From: Lunularia cruciata
Lineage: Eukaryota > Streptophyta > Marchantiopsida > Lunulariales > Lunulariaceae
DNA length: 64,000 bases
NCBI GenBank assembly: GCA_948567375.1
Contig: OX419763.1
Span: 868,001-932,000 of the forward strand
Direction: 5' to 3'
Below are positions 9,878-22,400 of this stretch, piece after piece. Below the pieces are notes generated by a model. The model saw only the letters and a program-made list of their open reading frames with translations, was not told the DNA's origin and did no database searches. The translations under genes and the position numbers were made by a program. Numbering within the stretch: the stretch's first letter is position 1; the number at the start of each line of letters is the position of its first letter.

Positions 9878-12800
9878 GACCGGGATTTGCACGCAGAAGA
9901 GAGAAGGTCGAATTTGAAATTGACTGAAGAATGATTGCAATTTGGGGTAATATAAGATTGCGATTGCGCAGGGATAAGTTGAATATGCCAAGTAAATTTC
10001 CAATCCCTTTGAGTAGTCGTCCTGCAGTAAAGCGTGTCTGAAAGCCCATTGAGAGTGAATTTTTCCTCAATCTCGAGGGAGTTAGAGTGTCTCGTCCAGA
10101 AGAAGGTATCATCTTTCAGCATCGTAGAACGAGAGAACAGATTATGGTGAAGAAGGTGGCCAATGTGTTGGCAGTGCGAAGTTACGCAATTCAAAGATTA
10201 GGTGTAGTAGCTAGAATCAAAGTCTTGACTAGACTTCACATTACTTTCTTAGCATGGAATTGGAAATTCAGTTCCCAGGGAGTGATGGCAGAAATAGCTG
10301 CCAGTAATTGTGAGGAGGGTCCTGAGGTGGAAGGGAAGAGAAGGAATCCGGCTCGATGGACTGAGTCTGATTGGAGGTAAGTATTGGGGAGAGAAGCAGG
10401 AGAGCCGATGGGGATCACCTTCTATGGAAGTGTGATGTTGCAGAAGAGACGGCGGAAATCCGCAACTCATTTTTTGCTCCAAGAACAACAAATGGATCCA
10501 AGGTGGAGTCCTATCGGGACCTGATTCAGAGAAGCATCATGGGGGTGATGATGGCCATGTTCAAGCCAGAATGAACCACATATCTGAACATGCAGCAAGC
10601 CATCTTCTTCCACCAAATGTTTGTAGGAGTTCTGGTGAATTGGGCGAAGTGCTTTCACTACCAAACGACGTAAATGGTGATCAATTGGCAAATAGGTTCT
10701 CTGCCGCATTATTTTGCGCCATTTGTAGTACACGTCTACTTTGGGTTGAACTTGCTAACAATAGAAGAGCGTCATCATATGGTGTCTCATGTTCATCTTG
10801 ACTTACGAGGGGAAGCAGACGAAGAAGAGCGCCTGTATATGCTACATCTGCTAGCCAACAATGAGTATTTCTTGACGACCGGATAGTGAAGGTCGAAGAA
10901 ATCACCAGTCCAAAGACAAAGAAACACGGCAAACCCAAAGAAGTAAAGTCACCTCCCACTCAAAGGAAGAATCGAAGGCTGACTATGAAGAATACAAAGA
11001 TGGTGAGAGAAGCATCATCGGGATTAGAGTCTGAGGAAGAAATCGAGTCGCAACAGGAGGAATCCAAAAAAGAGGAGCTCACCTTAAAAAGTGAGGAGTC
11101 CGGAAGCGATAGCAAGGGAGAGCCAAAAGTTCAGCAATCAATGGCAGTCAGTGAAGCTTGTCATGCGGTGGTGGTGAACAAGCCGAGACCAGAGGAAAAG
11201 GAGGAGTATCTAGTGGGGCCAAGTTCAATAGGCAAAGATGAAGAAAGTACAGAAACGATGTCTCTGAAGATATGAAGATCATGACTTCGGATGAAGGAGC
11301 CGATGAAGGAGGTGAAGACTCAAGATGAAGACTGCAATGTAGAGGAAGAGAACTTTGGTGGGATATTTTATTTGACAAAAGTGGTCACACCATTGCTGGA
11401 GTTACTGAAGGAGCATTGGAAAGTAATTCCCCAAGAGAGTAGGAAGGAGATGAACAAGTTGCAAGTGGTGATGCATTTGTTGAGTGAAGTGAAGGGGTTG
11501 CAGGAGCAACAACTCCGAAGAAGTGAAGAAATGGAAGAACTTCGGAGGGAGGAAGTCTTGAAGAAGAAGACTCTCACAATGTTACAAGAAAGCTGTGAGG
11601 TTAGAAAAATAACTACAGAGGCAAGCCAGAGAATTAACGGAACAGGCAATGTGGCTGAGCAAGATGAAGGAGGAAGTGAGTGATGTGCACATCAAGAATG
11701 TTTATTTGAAGGCAATGCCCATCGTAATGGAGGAGGAGTTGGATAGCTTGAAGAAGAGTGCAACGGGGAAGGATCAAGCATGGCAGAGGGAGTTTGCAGC
11801 CAGGCAGGAAGAAGAGGAACGATTAGGAGAGCCCGTCAGAAGCACGGTATTGTAGAGCATGCAGTATGCAGAAGAGAAGAAGATGCTTTCTGTAGAGTAC
11901 GAAGACAAGCTGAAGATGTATCGTGAAGAATTGAAGGTAGAGCGCTCTCAAGGATATGCATCGGAATCAGTGGGAGAAGTTGCGGGGAAGTTGAGAGCAA
12001 TTCTAAGCATGGAAGCTGAAGGGAGATTGGAAGAAGCCCGCCTACATGAGTTGAAGTTGCTTATGCAGGAAACTCGGAAGAGAAAAGCCAAGGATGTGGA
12101 CATGAACACGTTGTTGATTTGATTGAGAGAGCGTGTAGATTGTAAGATGCTAGAAGTAGAGAACAATGTTAGTCTTAGATTAGATTTAGTCAATTTGGAG
12201 TTAGAGAAGATTCGGAATAGTGTGACAATGGAGAAGAAACCTGATGTTGCAGAAGTAGGAATTCAGGTGTCATCGGACTTGGTAATTGACACATTAGAGA
12301 AGAGTGGGTCAGGAAATAAAGAAGTTGATGGAGTAACCATGAGCTCAATTGTAGTTCCTAGTGTAGAAGTATTAGAATTAGTGCAGGATTAGTAGAATTA
12401 GCTTTACCCGAAGAAGGAGAAGTAGTAGGAAGATCATCGGGTTTGGAAGCTGATGATGCGGTAGACATCAGATCAACATCAGATCGGTGTAAGTATCAAT
12501 TTTGAGATTGGAAGAGGCAGATATGAAGAAATAGATTGTCAATTGGGATCTGTAGGTAGGAAGAGATGTTAGGAAGCGGTGCATAGGTAGGAAGAACTGC
12601 CATTTGCTTCAATATTTAAGTGGAGCATTCACAGTACAATATTGTTCAGTATTCATATTTCTGAAGATAGATAAAGCAAAGTGTTGTTCTTAGTGCTCGT
12701 TGCTTGAGCTTAATTCCGATTGTCAATTCCGTGTTTGTGTTTGTGAGTGTGTGAAGAATTCCAAAGAGTAAGTCAGTGTGTTTGTGGATGTTGGATTCTG

Positions 12801-13293
12801 CAGCCTTGATCTTCATTCTGTGGGTTTGATCTTGAGTGAATTGCATCGGAGCAATGCCTTGACAGATCTGAGAGGAATTGTAGTGTTGGTAGTATTCTGC
12901 ATTTGTGAGTGCAACACGAAGTTGATGTGAAGCAATTTCAATTGAGGAAGTTGTGCCTTCAGTGGAGGGGTGGAACAAAATTCTGAGGTGAATTGTTCTT
13001 TGCAGTGAAGTGCCGTCTTTGGGAGAATCTGAATCATCACAATCAAGAGTTGTTTGGACAGAATTTGCTATGTTGTGATTATGTGAGTGAGTATTCGTGA
13101 CAAGTTGTCAAGATTGTGAGCTTGTATACTCTCTTCTGGGTGTAGTTTCTACCTGAGAGATTAAAGAAGAAACCAAGAAGAACTACAATTGTGACTTTTG
13201 ACTTTGTATTTGGACATTTCTGAATAATATCTCTGCGGGAACAAACTTTACTTACCCGATTACCAGAAAAGTGATATTTGCCAAGTTGTCACA
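9878..13293 (+). mobile_element. 5' LTR of the complete element, main segment (unit 5, group B)
   Basis: Continues the 5' LTR after the nested solo LTR, starting with the second gaccg copy, and ends in TTGTCACA at 13293. It contains the LTR gene, the TATTTAA box near 12605 and R/U5. Total 5' LTR length without the nested insert is about 3.7 kb, matching the 3707-bp 3' LTR. Confidence 0.9.
9985..12492 (+). pseudogene. LTR gene, group B, broken (unit 5)
   Basis: The start is at 9985 (MPSKFPIPLSSRP). The frame is open with stops to about 10380, then shifts. Later open blocks are 10886-11275 (acidic), 11291-11683 and 11859-12122 (coiled coil) and 12123-12392 (tail). Close to the stop a short duplication of the GACATCAGATC type disturbs the last codons. 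Group B differs from A in the N-terminal 46 residues and in the tail (VTMSSIVVPS) but keeps the domain order. Confidence 0.7.
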
Positions 13294-13300
13294 TGATTTT

Positions 13301-13320
13301 TGGAACCGCTGCCGGGGATA
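13301..13320 (+). other. Primer binding site, tRNA-Asp type
   Basis: Seven bases after the 5' LTR, TGGAACCGCTGCCGGGGATA resembles the complement of the 3' end of plant tRNA-Asp (TGGCGCCGTTGCCGGGGAT). Undecayed versions occur in reverse at 42861-42879. It primes minus-strand DNA synthesis. Confidence 0.85.
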
Positions 13321-13381
13321 CAAATCTTGAAAGTGGAAGAATACAAAGCCAAATTCAAAACTGTGTGTCAACGCAATATGA

Positions 13382-15405
13382 ATGTCTGCATCGAGAGAAC
13401 AACTGGGAGAGATAGCTCAAAGGCGAGCATTGCAGTGTGAAGAAGACAAACGTTTGAAAGTCCTATCCACTTTTGATGAAACCGAACAAGAAGCGTTGGA
13501 CTTTCAACTCCTTCACGAAGTGCAAGAAGCCCTGCACGAACTTGACCAAATGAGACATGAAAGAGGATGGCAAGGCTACTTTTCATCCCCGTCTTCCAAG
13601 AAAAAGAAAGACTTGAGCGGGTAGACATATGCATTACGACCCAATACACCGACTTCCCCTAAAGCTGTAAAGGAAGTTGAATTCATTAAGAAGCTCATTC
13701 GCAAAAAGACAGCACAAACACTTATGGAGAAGAGTGTCAACATCTGGTATGAACAATTCACTGGTTATCCTGAAGAAATTTTGAAGACCAGGTTGAAGTT
13801 GTGGAACCTCTTACTTCTATTTGGGTTGAAGTCGACACAACCAGAGAAGAAGAAATTGTCAAAGAAGACCCCAATTTGAACTTGACAAATTGGAACCCGT
13901 GGGCAGACAACACGGCATCCATACCAAGTAGCTCTTTGGTTCCCGTAAGTTCAAACTTACCACAGCCAAATCTGCTGCACCAAACGATGACTTTGTTACC
14001 TGTGACCCGACATGCTTATCAGAAGTATAAAGGTACGGAACAAGACGAAGACCCTAACGAAATTCATCAAGGAGTTCAAAGTCATTTCCTTTGCCAACAA
14101 GGAACATGACTCTGCGGATCGACTGTGGATTTTTCCAAGTCTGCTCCGAAAGAAGGCTCGGAGCTGGTATACCCATGTAACGCAAAAAGGATTCACACCA
14201 CCAGATTGGGCAGACTTACAAAATGGCTTCCTGGAACGATTTCAGGAAGTGGATTATGATACGAGTGTCTTCGTGGCACTTAACGATTTGGATCAAGGGA
14301 AGAAGGAAAAATTGAGAGATTACTCTGAGCGGTTTGTGGCCTTATTGAACCAAGTTCCGAAACAATCCGGTGTGGTGGGTTATTCCGATGCCCAAGCCAT
14401 TACCTGGTTTCTTGGAGTGCTTTCACCAGAGATTCGAATCTTTGCCAAGGAAAGGAATGTAACTTCCTTGGAGAAAGTCCTCAAACATGTCGCCCGATAT
14501 GAGGCGGCTCATTCTCACTCGTCCAGCAACCAAAGAAATCGTGAGAAGAAGGGCAAGAAGCCAAGACAAAGAGCTTCTCGTAGCACTTCCTCTTCTTTGG
14601 AGGAATCCTCCACTCTTCTAGTTCTTCTTTGGAATCCAACGAAGAACCCAAGCCACAGAGAATACAAAGACATGGAGGAAAGAAGCCAGTAACGCTGCCA
14701 GTAAAGAATGTACCTAAGGCGGATCAGAAGTTGGAAACTCTTGTTAAAGAGTTCACGGATTTCAAGATCCAGATGATTGGGGCTAAGGACCAAAGAAAGC
14801 CCCCGTCATTTGGTCGACCAAATGTATGGTGCACTATGTGTGGTAAATCTGGGCATGCTGATACGGAGTGTTTAACTCGTATGGCATTTCCAGTGCAACA
14901 AATTGATTGGGTTCTCAGATGGGAGCAGGGGGAAGAAGAAGAGTCGGTATACCAAACCCAAGAAATACAGCCTCCAGCAAGCCCATCATATCAAGGTCCT
15001 ACGTATAGACCACGGGAGTACAATCCTACTGCTCCCCCAGGAAGACCATCGATGGGTGGCCAAAATAGACCTCAAAATGTTGCATCGAGTGCTTGTTACA
15101 ATTGTGGCGTGATGGGACATTGGTCTCCAAATTGTCCGGAGCCAAGATGACAAATTGGGTACGTGCCCCTTTGTGGGAATTGTAAAGGATTGGGGCACAC
15201 AAGAAATCAGTGCCCACAACCACCCAATCCAAAGCCCCCTGTCAAGTATGTACAGACTCCCGCAGAGCGTGCTGTGCTCCAAGCAAAGGGGGATACGAAT
15301 GTAAATTGTATCACACTTGAGGGAGAAGGGAGTCCCGCTTCAGAAGGAGAGTGGCCAGACCTTGAAATTTTGAAGGTAGAAACTCGCACGGGGAGGAAGA
15401 ATTGA
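13382..15405 (+). pseudogene. gag: gag (capsid and nucleocapsid), broken
   Basis: The N-terminal part 13382-13624 ends at a TAG in a GQTY context. The capsid-like core spans 13801-14692 with frameshifts near 13790 and 14065; it holds LTNWNPW, KKARSWYTHV and WFLGVLSPEIR, typical of retrotransposon gag. Three CCHC zinc knuckles follow: 14830-14871 (CTMCGKSGHADTEC), 15094-15135 (CYNCGVMGHWSPNC) and 15172-15213 (CGNCKGLGHTRNQC), all C-X2-C-X4-H-X4-C. A stop at 15148-15150 lies between knuckles two and three. The protein would package genomic RNA in virus-like particles. Three knuckles are more than most gypsy elements carry. Confidence 0.85.
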
Positions 15406-15911
15406 GCTTCCAAAGAAGCAAATACTATGTCCTCTTCCTCATGAAAAATGAAGAGAATGTGACCACAAGCTATCCTTTCTGCAAAGGAGGAAAAGGTCCT
15501 AGCAAAAGCTAAAGAAAAAGCCTTGCAAAAAGAAATTAAGGAAGTAGTACTACGCACACGGGAGATGAGTTTGAAGGAGAATATGAAGACACAACCTCTA
15601 GTTTTTCCAGCGGATATCAGGTCTGAAGTAAAATACTTGATCCAAGCCAAAGTTGGTCAACCCAATGATCATTGAGTTAAGAACCTATGCACTCCGATTA
15701 CCATCCTCAAGCACCTCGAAGTTCATTTTGAACAGGCGCAAAACTTAGATCCAAAGCCAAAGACGAAGCAGGTGAATTGGGAGGAGTTCCACAGTATGAT
15801 ATTGTGGCAGATATGGCGTCAACAAGCACGAATGTCACATTTAAACAATTGTGGGAGGACAACAAGCTATATAAAAAGTAGCTAAGTTCAGCCCTCAAGA
15901 AAGTAAGGGCG
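15406..15911 (+). pseudogene. Pre-protease linker of pol, broken
   Basis: No long ORF, but the reading frames still encode a Lys/Glu-rich stretch (AKAKEKALQKEIKEVV) and, just before the protease, ADMASTSTNVTF and QLSSALKK-like sequence with a stop. This pre-protease segment is common in plant Ty3/gypsy pol. It links gag to protease and shows no enzyme motif. Confidence 0.6.
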
Positions 15912-16307
15912 ATGACCAAGAAAGACTTGCCCGCAAATTATCATATTGAACAGGAAGATTTGGGATCTCCCAAGGTGGATGCGGAGATAGCAGGCTGTAT
16001 GATCACATCCTTACCCATTGATTCGGGGTCGAGTGTGAATGTCATGATAGAAGACACTGCACACCGACTCGGGTACACAAAGTTTGAACCAACATCCCAA
16101 ATTCTGAAGTTTGCGGATCAAACCAGGAGACGGGCCTTGGGCATGTTGTCAAATATCACTACGATTATAGGAGGGGTGCCCTTCAAATTAAATTACATTG
16201 TATTAAGACCAGTAACCAAAACTAGCTACCCTCTCTTGATCAAAAGACCCTGCTTGTACAGTGCCCAGGTCATGGTGGATTGGCACCAGCAAAAATTTAA
16301 GATTTAA
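15912..16307 (+). pseudogene. pol: Aspartic protease domain of pol
   Basis: Open for 131 codons. The active-site motif is IDSGSS, with Asp at residue 37 (16020-16022); the flap and second half follow (KFADQTRRRALGML, GGVPFKLNYIVL). It would cleave the Gag-Pol polyprotein. The frame ends at 16307, where a frameshift separates it from the RT linker that starts at about 16261 in another frame. Confidence 0.85.
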
Positions 16308-16983
16308 AGACATCTCGTCTAAAGAGCAAAAGTTGGTGACGGTGAGTTGGACGAAGGTTCCTCATCTTGGGGAAACTACTTCGTCAGAAGACGAGGATGA
16401 ATCCAAAGATTCATTGTCTTCATCTTCCAAGGACTCCGAAGTCGACATCCAAGTTAATTATCTGGAATGCAACGAGGTAGAGGCCGAAGACAAAGACCCA
16501 TACAACATTGCCTTGAGTGAACAAGACTTGGAAGAAGGGGGTTTGACAGCAATACATCTCGGATTAAGCCGAGTAAGTCACGTAGAAGGTGTCATTAACC
16601 CCGATGACTGTCAAGATGTGGTCTTGACTGAAGCAAAGATTTTAAAGATTTCAAAGATAGTCACCGTAGAGGAGTTTGCAGGATACACTGCCCTATTTAT
16701 AGAGTTCAAGGATGTATTTGCCTGGTCTATTGATCAAATGCCGGGAATTCCACAAGAATTTGGAGAGCACCGGATTGATCTGGTTGAAGGGGCAGTTCCG
16801 GTTTGGCAAAGACAATACCGCTTGAACCCGAAGTACTCCTTCTTGGTGAAAGACAAAATTAATAAGTACTTAGGGGCCGGAATAATTTTCCCTATTCTAA
16901 GCAGTGAATGGATTCTCCCATTGTCATCATTCCAAAGAAGAAGATGGGGAAAATTCGAGTGTGCCAAGATTTTTGCAAATTGA
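16261..16983 (+). pseudogene. pol: Protease-RT linker and RT N-terminus
   Basis: Acidic linker (SSEDEDESKDSLSSSS), then the RT entry region: FKDVFAWSIDQMPGIP, HRIDLVEGAVPVWQRQYRLNP and GAGIIFPILSSEW. A frameshift near 16915 turns the expected SPIVIIPKKKMGKIRVC into LPLSSFQRRRWGK, and the frame ends at 16983. The match to Ty3/gypsy RT is clear. Confidence 0.85.
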
Positions 16984-17614
16984 ATGCAGTCACCCAAAGG
17001 ACCATCATCCTTTACCGTTTATAGATACAATTCTGGACCAAGTAGCTGGTCATCCTTGTTATAGCTTTCTCTATGGATTTTTAGGGTACAATCAAGTATC
17101 CATTCAAGAAGAGGACAAGGATAAAACCACATTCACGACCAATTGGGGCACTTTTGCTTACAATCAAATGCCCTTTGGGTGGTGTAATGCTCCAGCTACT
17201 TTCCAGCGGATGATAAATTCAATCTTCAAAGATTTTCTGCGCAAATTTGTGGAAGTCTTCATTGATGATTTTTGTGTGTTTGGGCGAAGAGATGTACATT
17301 TAGATTACCATCACCAAACTTTTGAAAGGTGTCATTTTGCTGGCTTGTCATTACATCCGGAGAAATGCTTCTTCGCAATGAAGGAGGGAATTCTTCTGGG
17401 GCATTGGGTGTCAAGCCGAGGTATTGAAGTCAATGTCAAGAAGGTTAAAGTAATCGCAGCTTTGGAATCCCCGAAGAACATCCAGGAGCTGAGAGCCTTC
17501 TTGGGACATGTCGGATACTACAAACGCTTCGTGTCAAATTATGCGGTGCTTGCTGCACCACTTACCAAGCTTCTGAAGAAATCCAAAGACTATCTGTCGG
17601 AAGCAAATCAATAA
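16904..17614 (+). pseudogene. pol: Reverse transcriptase palm domain, catalytically dead
   Basis: After a frameshift near 17005 the frame carries KDHHPLPFIDTILDQVAGH, YNQVSIQEEDKDKTTF, MPFGWCNAPATFQR, the FIDD box (17258-17269) and the thumb (GHWVSSRGIEV, LRAFLGHVGYYKRF). The motif A aspartate is Tyr: FLYGFLGYNQ where FLDGFSGYNQ is usual (TAT at 17072-17074), so activity would be lost even without the frameshifts. It ends at TAA 17612-17614, in frame with RNase H. Confidence 0.9.
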
Positions 17615-18124
17615 GAAGCTTTCCAGGTGTTGAAGAAGAAATTGGTTGAAGCACCAAGTATGAGGGCCCCAAATTGGGACGTCCCTTTTCATGTATATGT
17701 GGACACTTCATCCATGGCCATCGGAGTTGTCTTAAGTCAGAAGGACGAAAAGAAGAAGGACTACCCAATATATTACACTAGCTGACAATTATCAGTCTCA
17801 GAGAAGAACTATTCAATTACTGAACGAGAAGCACTCGGAATGGTGTATGCCTACAAGAAATTTCATGACTACCTGTTGGGATAAGAATTCTTCTTCAATG
17901 TGGACCATTATGCACTGCAACACTTGGTCAAGAAGGCAGATTTGTCTAGGCAAATTGCACAATGGATCTTGTTGTTACAAGAATTCACATACACTGTACA
18001 AGTAAGGAAGGGAGCTTCGCATTCAAATGCAGACTTCTTATCCAGGTTAGAAACTCAAAACCAAGATTTGGAAATATATGATTGGTTTCCTGATGAAGAG
18101 CTATATCATTTAATGGCTGTTTGA
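17615..18124 (+). pseudogene. pol: RNase H domain of pol
   Basis: Same frame as RT. The catalytic set is visible: VYVDTSS, TEREAL, NVDHYAL and SNADFLSR. In-frame stops are at 17783-17785 (TGA in the YYTS-QLS context, probably from CGA) and 17882-17884 (TAA). It would remove the RNA strand during reverse transcription. A single RNase H domain is seen, without the second one found in some Tat elements. Confidence 0.85.
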
Positions 18125-18154
18125 AGTACGCAGTATGCGGCAGAATATCACTAT

Positions 18155-19437
18155 TTGCATACATGCCATTGTCCTGAGGGGCTAGACCCGGAACAAAGGG
18201 CAGTCTTCCTTCAGAAATTGGGACCATGCCAATTGAAACGCAACACTCTGTTTAAAATGGGCAAAGATGAAGTACTTTGGAGATGTCTGGAAGCATATGA
18301 AGTCGGAGGAGTCATTGAATCCTTACACTCGGAAGCATCGGGAGGACACTATGCCCTGAAAAATACAGTGAAGAAAATTCTTTTGGCAGGGTATTGGTGG
18401 CCTACGGTGTATAAAGATACCCATACACATATTTGAGGTTGTGATGCTTGTCAAAGAACAGGGAAACGGACGGCAACTTCCCAATAGCCTTTGAAACCAA
18501 TTTTTCCCCTGGCTCCATTTGAGAAATGGGGTATTGATTTTGTGGGTCCTATTCAACTAGTAAATTGTGTCACAAGGAAGAGGTACATCCTAGTATGTAC
18601 CAATTATGCCACCAAGATGGTGGAAGCAGAGGCAACACAAAGAGATGATGCAGAGACAATGGCAGAATTTTTCTTCCAAAACATCATCTCCCATTATGGG
18701 TGTCCTCTGGAGTTGGTTAGTTATTGGGGAACTCATTTTTTGAACTCGATGGTAGAAACGTTAACCAAGTACTTCCAAATTAAACATTGGAAGACCATGC
18801 CTTACAACCCAAAAGCAAATGGACTCACGGAGAAGGCCAATGGATTGTTGTGCAAAATTTTGAATAAGGTGACAGTCAATTATGCCTATGACTAGGATAT
18901 GAAGTTACCTGTAGCATTGCGGGCATATCGAACAACTGAAAAGATTACTACCAAGCAAACTCCTTACTTCCTAACATACGGATTACATACCATATTACCA
19001 GTTGAATTTGAAGTACCGACATATAGAATACTTTGTGAAGAACGTTTGTTGGAGGAAGAAAGCCAAGATCTTTGGATCCATCAACTGATGTGGTTGGAAG
19101 AGAAAAGGGATGATGCAATGCAAAATACAAAGAAAATTCAAGAACAATGGAAGGTCAGGCATGATAAAAGAATCAAACCTGTGGCTGTTCAGGAGGGAGA
19201 CTTGGTATTGTTATATGATAATCGCTGCATATTTTTCCAGGAAAATTACATATGAGGTGGATGGGACCGTATCGTGTGATGCACATATATGTTTATGGTT
19301 CTATTCAACTAGCAGACTTGGACGGCAATCCTTTTGCAACTCGTGTCAATGGTTGGAGGGTTAGGAAATATTGGACCCCGAGCCTGACTTTGTATACAAA
19401 CCTGGTTGTCGGTGTTTGCAAGGATGCTCACATTTGA
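18155..19437 (+). pseudogene. pol: Integrase, broken, with a mutated DDE triad
   Basis: HHCC zinc domain (LHSEASGGH, then CDAC) with a stop at 18434-18436. The core at 18491-18895 has GIDFVGP with the first Asp; the second Asp is Tyr (LVSYWGTHF where LVSDQGTHF is usual); Glu is kept in NGLTEKANG. TAG at 18893-18895 replaces Trp in YDWDMKLP. The C-terminal region 18899-19437 has TPYFLTYGLHTILPVEFEVP, a basic helix and GPYRV...RVNGWRVRKYW. No chromodomain follows. It would insert the cDNA but is inactive here. Confidence 0.85.
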
Positions 19438-19448
19438 GGGAGGGGGTA
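19436..19448 (+). other. Polypurine tract
   Basis: GAGGGAGGGGGTA lies directly before the 3' LTR start TGTGG. It is the plus-strand primer in reverse transcription and fixes the LTR boundary at 19449. Confidence 0.9.
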
Positions 19449-22400
19449 TGTGGTACCCACATTTTTTGTTTTTTTGTGTTTATTAGTGTTTAAGAGAAGA
19501 AGTAAGCACTAGAAGTCGAATTGCGGATGAAGAATGGACGGAAGTAACTCCAGAGGACATCCGAAGAAGACGACATCGAATCCGATGATGGAGGTACTCG
19601 GAAAAAGAGTACGACAGAAAAAGTCCAAAGAGCACCATCTTTGGGTTGGAAGGCGCAAAAGCTACGAAGACCGTTTAACAACCTTGGTACGTGGCAAGAA
19701 AGTACATTTCAAGAAATGGTAGAGGCAAAAGAAGCATGTCTTGACAGTGACCGGGATTTGCATGCAGAAGAGAGAAGGTCAAATTTGAAAGTTACTGAAG
19801 AATGATTGCAATTCGGGGTAATATAAGATTGCAATTACGCAAGGACAAGTTGAATATGCCAAGTAAATTTCCAATCCCTTTGAGTAGTCATCCTGCAATA
19901 ATGTGTGTCCAAAAGCCCATTGAGAGTGAAATTTTCCGCAATCTCAAGGGAGTTAGAGTGTCTCGTCCAGGAGAGGGTATCATCTTTCAGCATCGTAGAA
20001 CGAGAGAACAGATTATGGCAAAGAAGGTGGCCAATGCATTGGCGGTGCAAAGTTTCACAATTTGAAGATTAGATGTAGTAGCTAGAATCGAAGTCTTGAC
20101 TAGACTTTGCATTACTTTCTTAGCATGGAATTGGAATTTCAGTTTCCCCGGAGTGCTGGTAGAAATAGCTGCCAAAAATTGTGAGGAGGGTCCTGAGGTG
20201 GAAGGGAAGAGAGGGAATCCAGCTTGATGGACTGAGTCGGATTGGAGGTTAGTATTGGGGAGAGAAGCAAGAGAGCCGACAGGGATCACCTTTTATCGGA
20301 AGTGTGATGCTGTAGAAGAGACAATGGAAATCCGCAACTCATTTTTTGCTCCAAGAACAACAAATTGATACAAGGTGGAGTCCTATCGGGACCGGATTCA
20401 AAGAAACATCATGGGGGCGATGATGGCCATGTTCAAGCCAGAACGACCACATATGTGAACATGCAGCAAGCCATCTTCTTCCACCAAATGTATGCAGGAG
20501 TTCCGGTGAATTGGGCAAAGTGCTTTCACCACCAAACGAGGCAAATGGTGATCAATTGGCAAATAGGTTCTTTGCCGCATTATTTTGCACCATTCGCAAC
20601 ACACTTCTACTTTGGGTTGAACCTGCTGACAGTAGAGGAGTGTCATCATATGGTATCTCATGTTCATCTTGACTTACAACGGGAAGTGGACAAAGAAGAG
20701 CGCCAGTTTATGCTACATCTGCGAGCCAACAATGAGTATTTCTTGAAGACCGGACAGTGGAAGGTCGAAGAAATCACCAGTCCAAAGACGAAGAAACATG
20801 GCAAACCAGAAGAAGCAAAGTCACCTCCCACTCAAAGGAAGACTCGAAGGTGGACTATGAAGAATATGAAGATGGTGAGAGAAGCATCATCGGGATCAGA
20901 GTCTGAGGAAGAAACCAAGTCGCAACAGGAGGAATCCCAAAAAGAGGAGCTCACCTTAAAAAGTGAGGAGTCCGGAAGCAATAGCAAGGGGAAGCCAGAA
21001 GTTCAGCAATCAATGGCGGTCAGTAAGCTTGTCATGCGGTGGTGGTGAACAAGCCAAGACCAGAGGAAAAGGAGGAGTATCCAGTGGGGCCAAGTTCAAT
21101 AGGCAAAGATGAAAAAAGTACAGAAACAATGTCTCTAAAGATACAAAGATCACGACTTTGGATGAAGGAGCCAATGAAGGAGGTGAAGACTCAAGCGAAG
21201 ACGGTGATGAAGAGGAATAGAACTTTGGTGGGATATCATATTTGACAAAAGTGGTCACACCATTGTTGGAGCTACTGAAGGAGCATCGGAAAGTAATTCC
21301 CCAAGAGAGTAGGAAGGGGATGAACAAGTTGCAAGTGGTGATGCATTTGCTGAGTGAAGTGAAGGGGTTGCAGGAGAAACAAGTCCAAAGAAGTGAAGAA
21401 ATGGAAGAACTTTGGAGGGAGGAAGTCTTGAAGAAGAAGACTTTCACAATGTTACAAGAAAGCTACGAGGTTAAAGAAAAAGAATTGCAGAGGCAAGCCG
21501 GAGAATTAACGGAACAAGCAATGTGGTTGAGCAAGATGAAGGAGGAAGTGAGTGATGTGCGCATTGAGAATGTTCATTTGAAGGCGATGACCATCATAAT
21601 GGAGCAGGAGTTGGATAGCTTGAAGAAGAGTGCAACGGGGAAGGATCAAGCATGGCAGAGGGAGTAAGCAGCCAGGCAGGAAGAAGAGGTATGATTATGA
21701 GAGCTCGTCAGAAGCGCGGAATTGCAGAGCATGCAGTATGCAGAAGAGAAGAAGACGCTTGCTGCGGAGTACAAAGATGAGCTGAAGATGTATCGTGAAG
21801 AATTGAAGGTAGAGCGCTCTTGAGGATATGCATTGGAATCAGTGGGAGAAGTTGCGGGGAAGTTGAGAGCAATTCTAAGCACAAAGGCTGAAGGGAGATT
21901 GGAAGAAGCCCGCCTACATGAGTTGAAGTTGCTTGTGCAGGAAACTCGGAAGAGAAAAGCCAAGGATGTGGACATGAACACAATGTTGATTTGATTGAGA
22001 GAGCATATAGATCAAAAGATGTTAGAAGTAGAGAACAATGTTAGTCTTAGATTAGATTTAGTCAATTCAGAGTTAGAGAAGATTCAGAATACTGTGACAA
22101 CGGAGAAGAAACCTGATGTTGCAGAAGTAGGAATTTAGGTGTCATCGAACTTGGTAATTGACACATTAGAGAAGAGTGGGTCAGGAAATAAAGAAGTAGA
22201 TGGAGTAACCATGAGCTCAATTGTAGTTCCTAATGTAGAAGTAGTAGAATTAGTGCAGGAATTAGTAGAATTAGCTATACCCAAAGAAGGAGAAGTAGTA
22301 GGAAGATCATTGGGTTTGGAAGCCGATGATGAGGTAGACATCGGATCGGTGTAAGTATCAATTTTGAGATTGAAAGAGGCAGATATGAAGAAATAGATTG

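Noticed and set aside
19252-19437. Possible chromodomain after integrase
   Set aside because: The segment has GPYRV and NGWRVRKYW, the end of the integrase C-terminal region, and lacks chromodomain aromatic residues; the purine tract follows at once.
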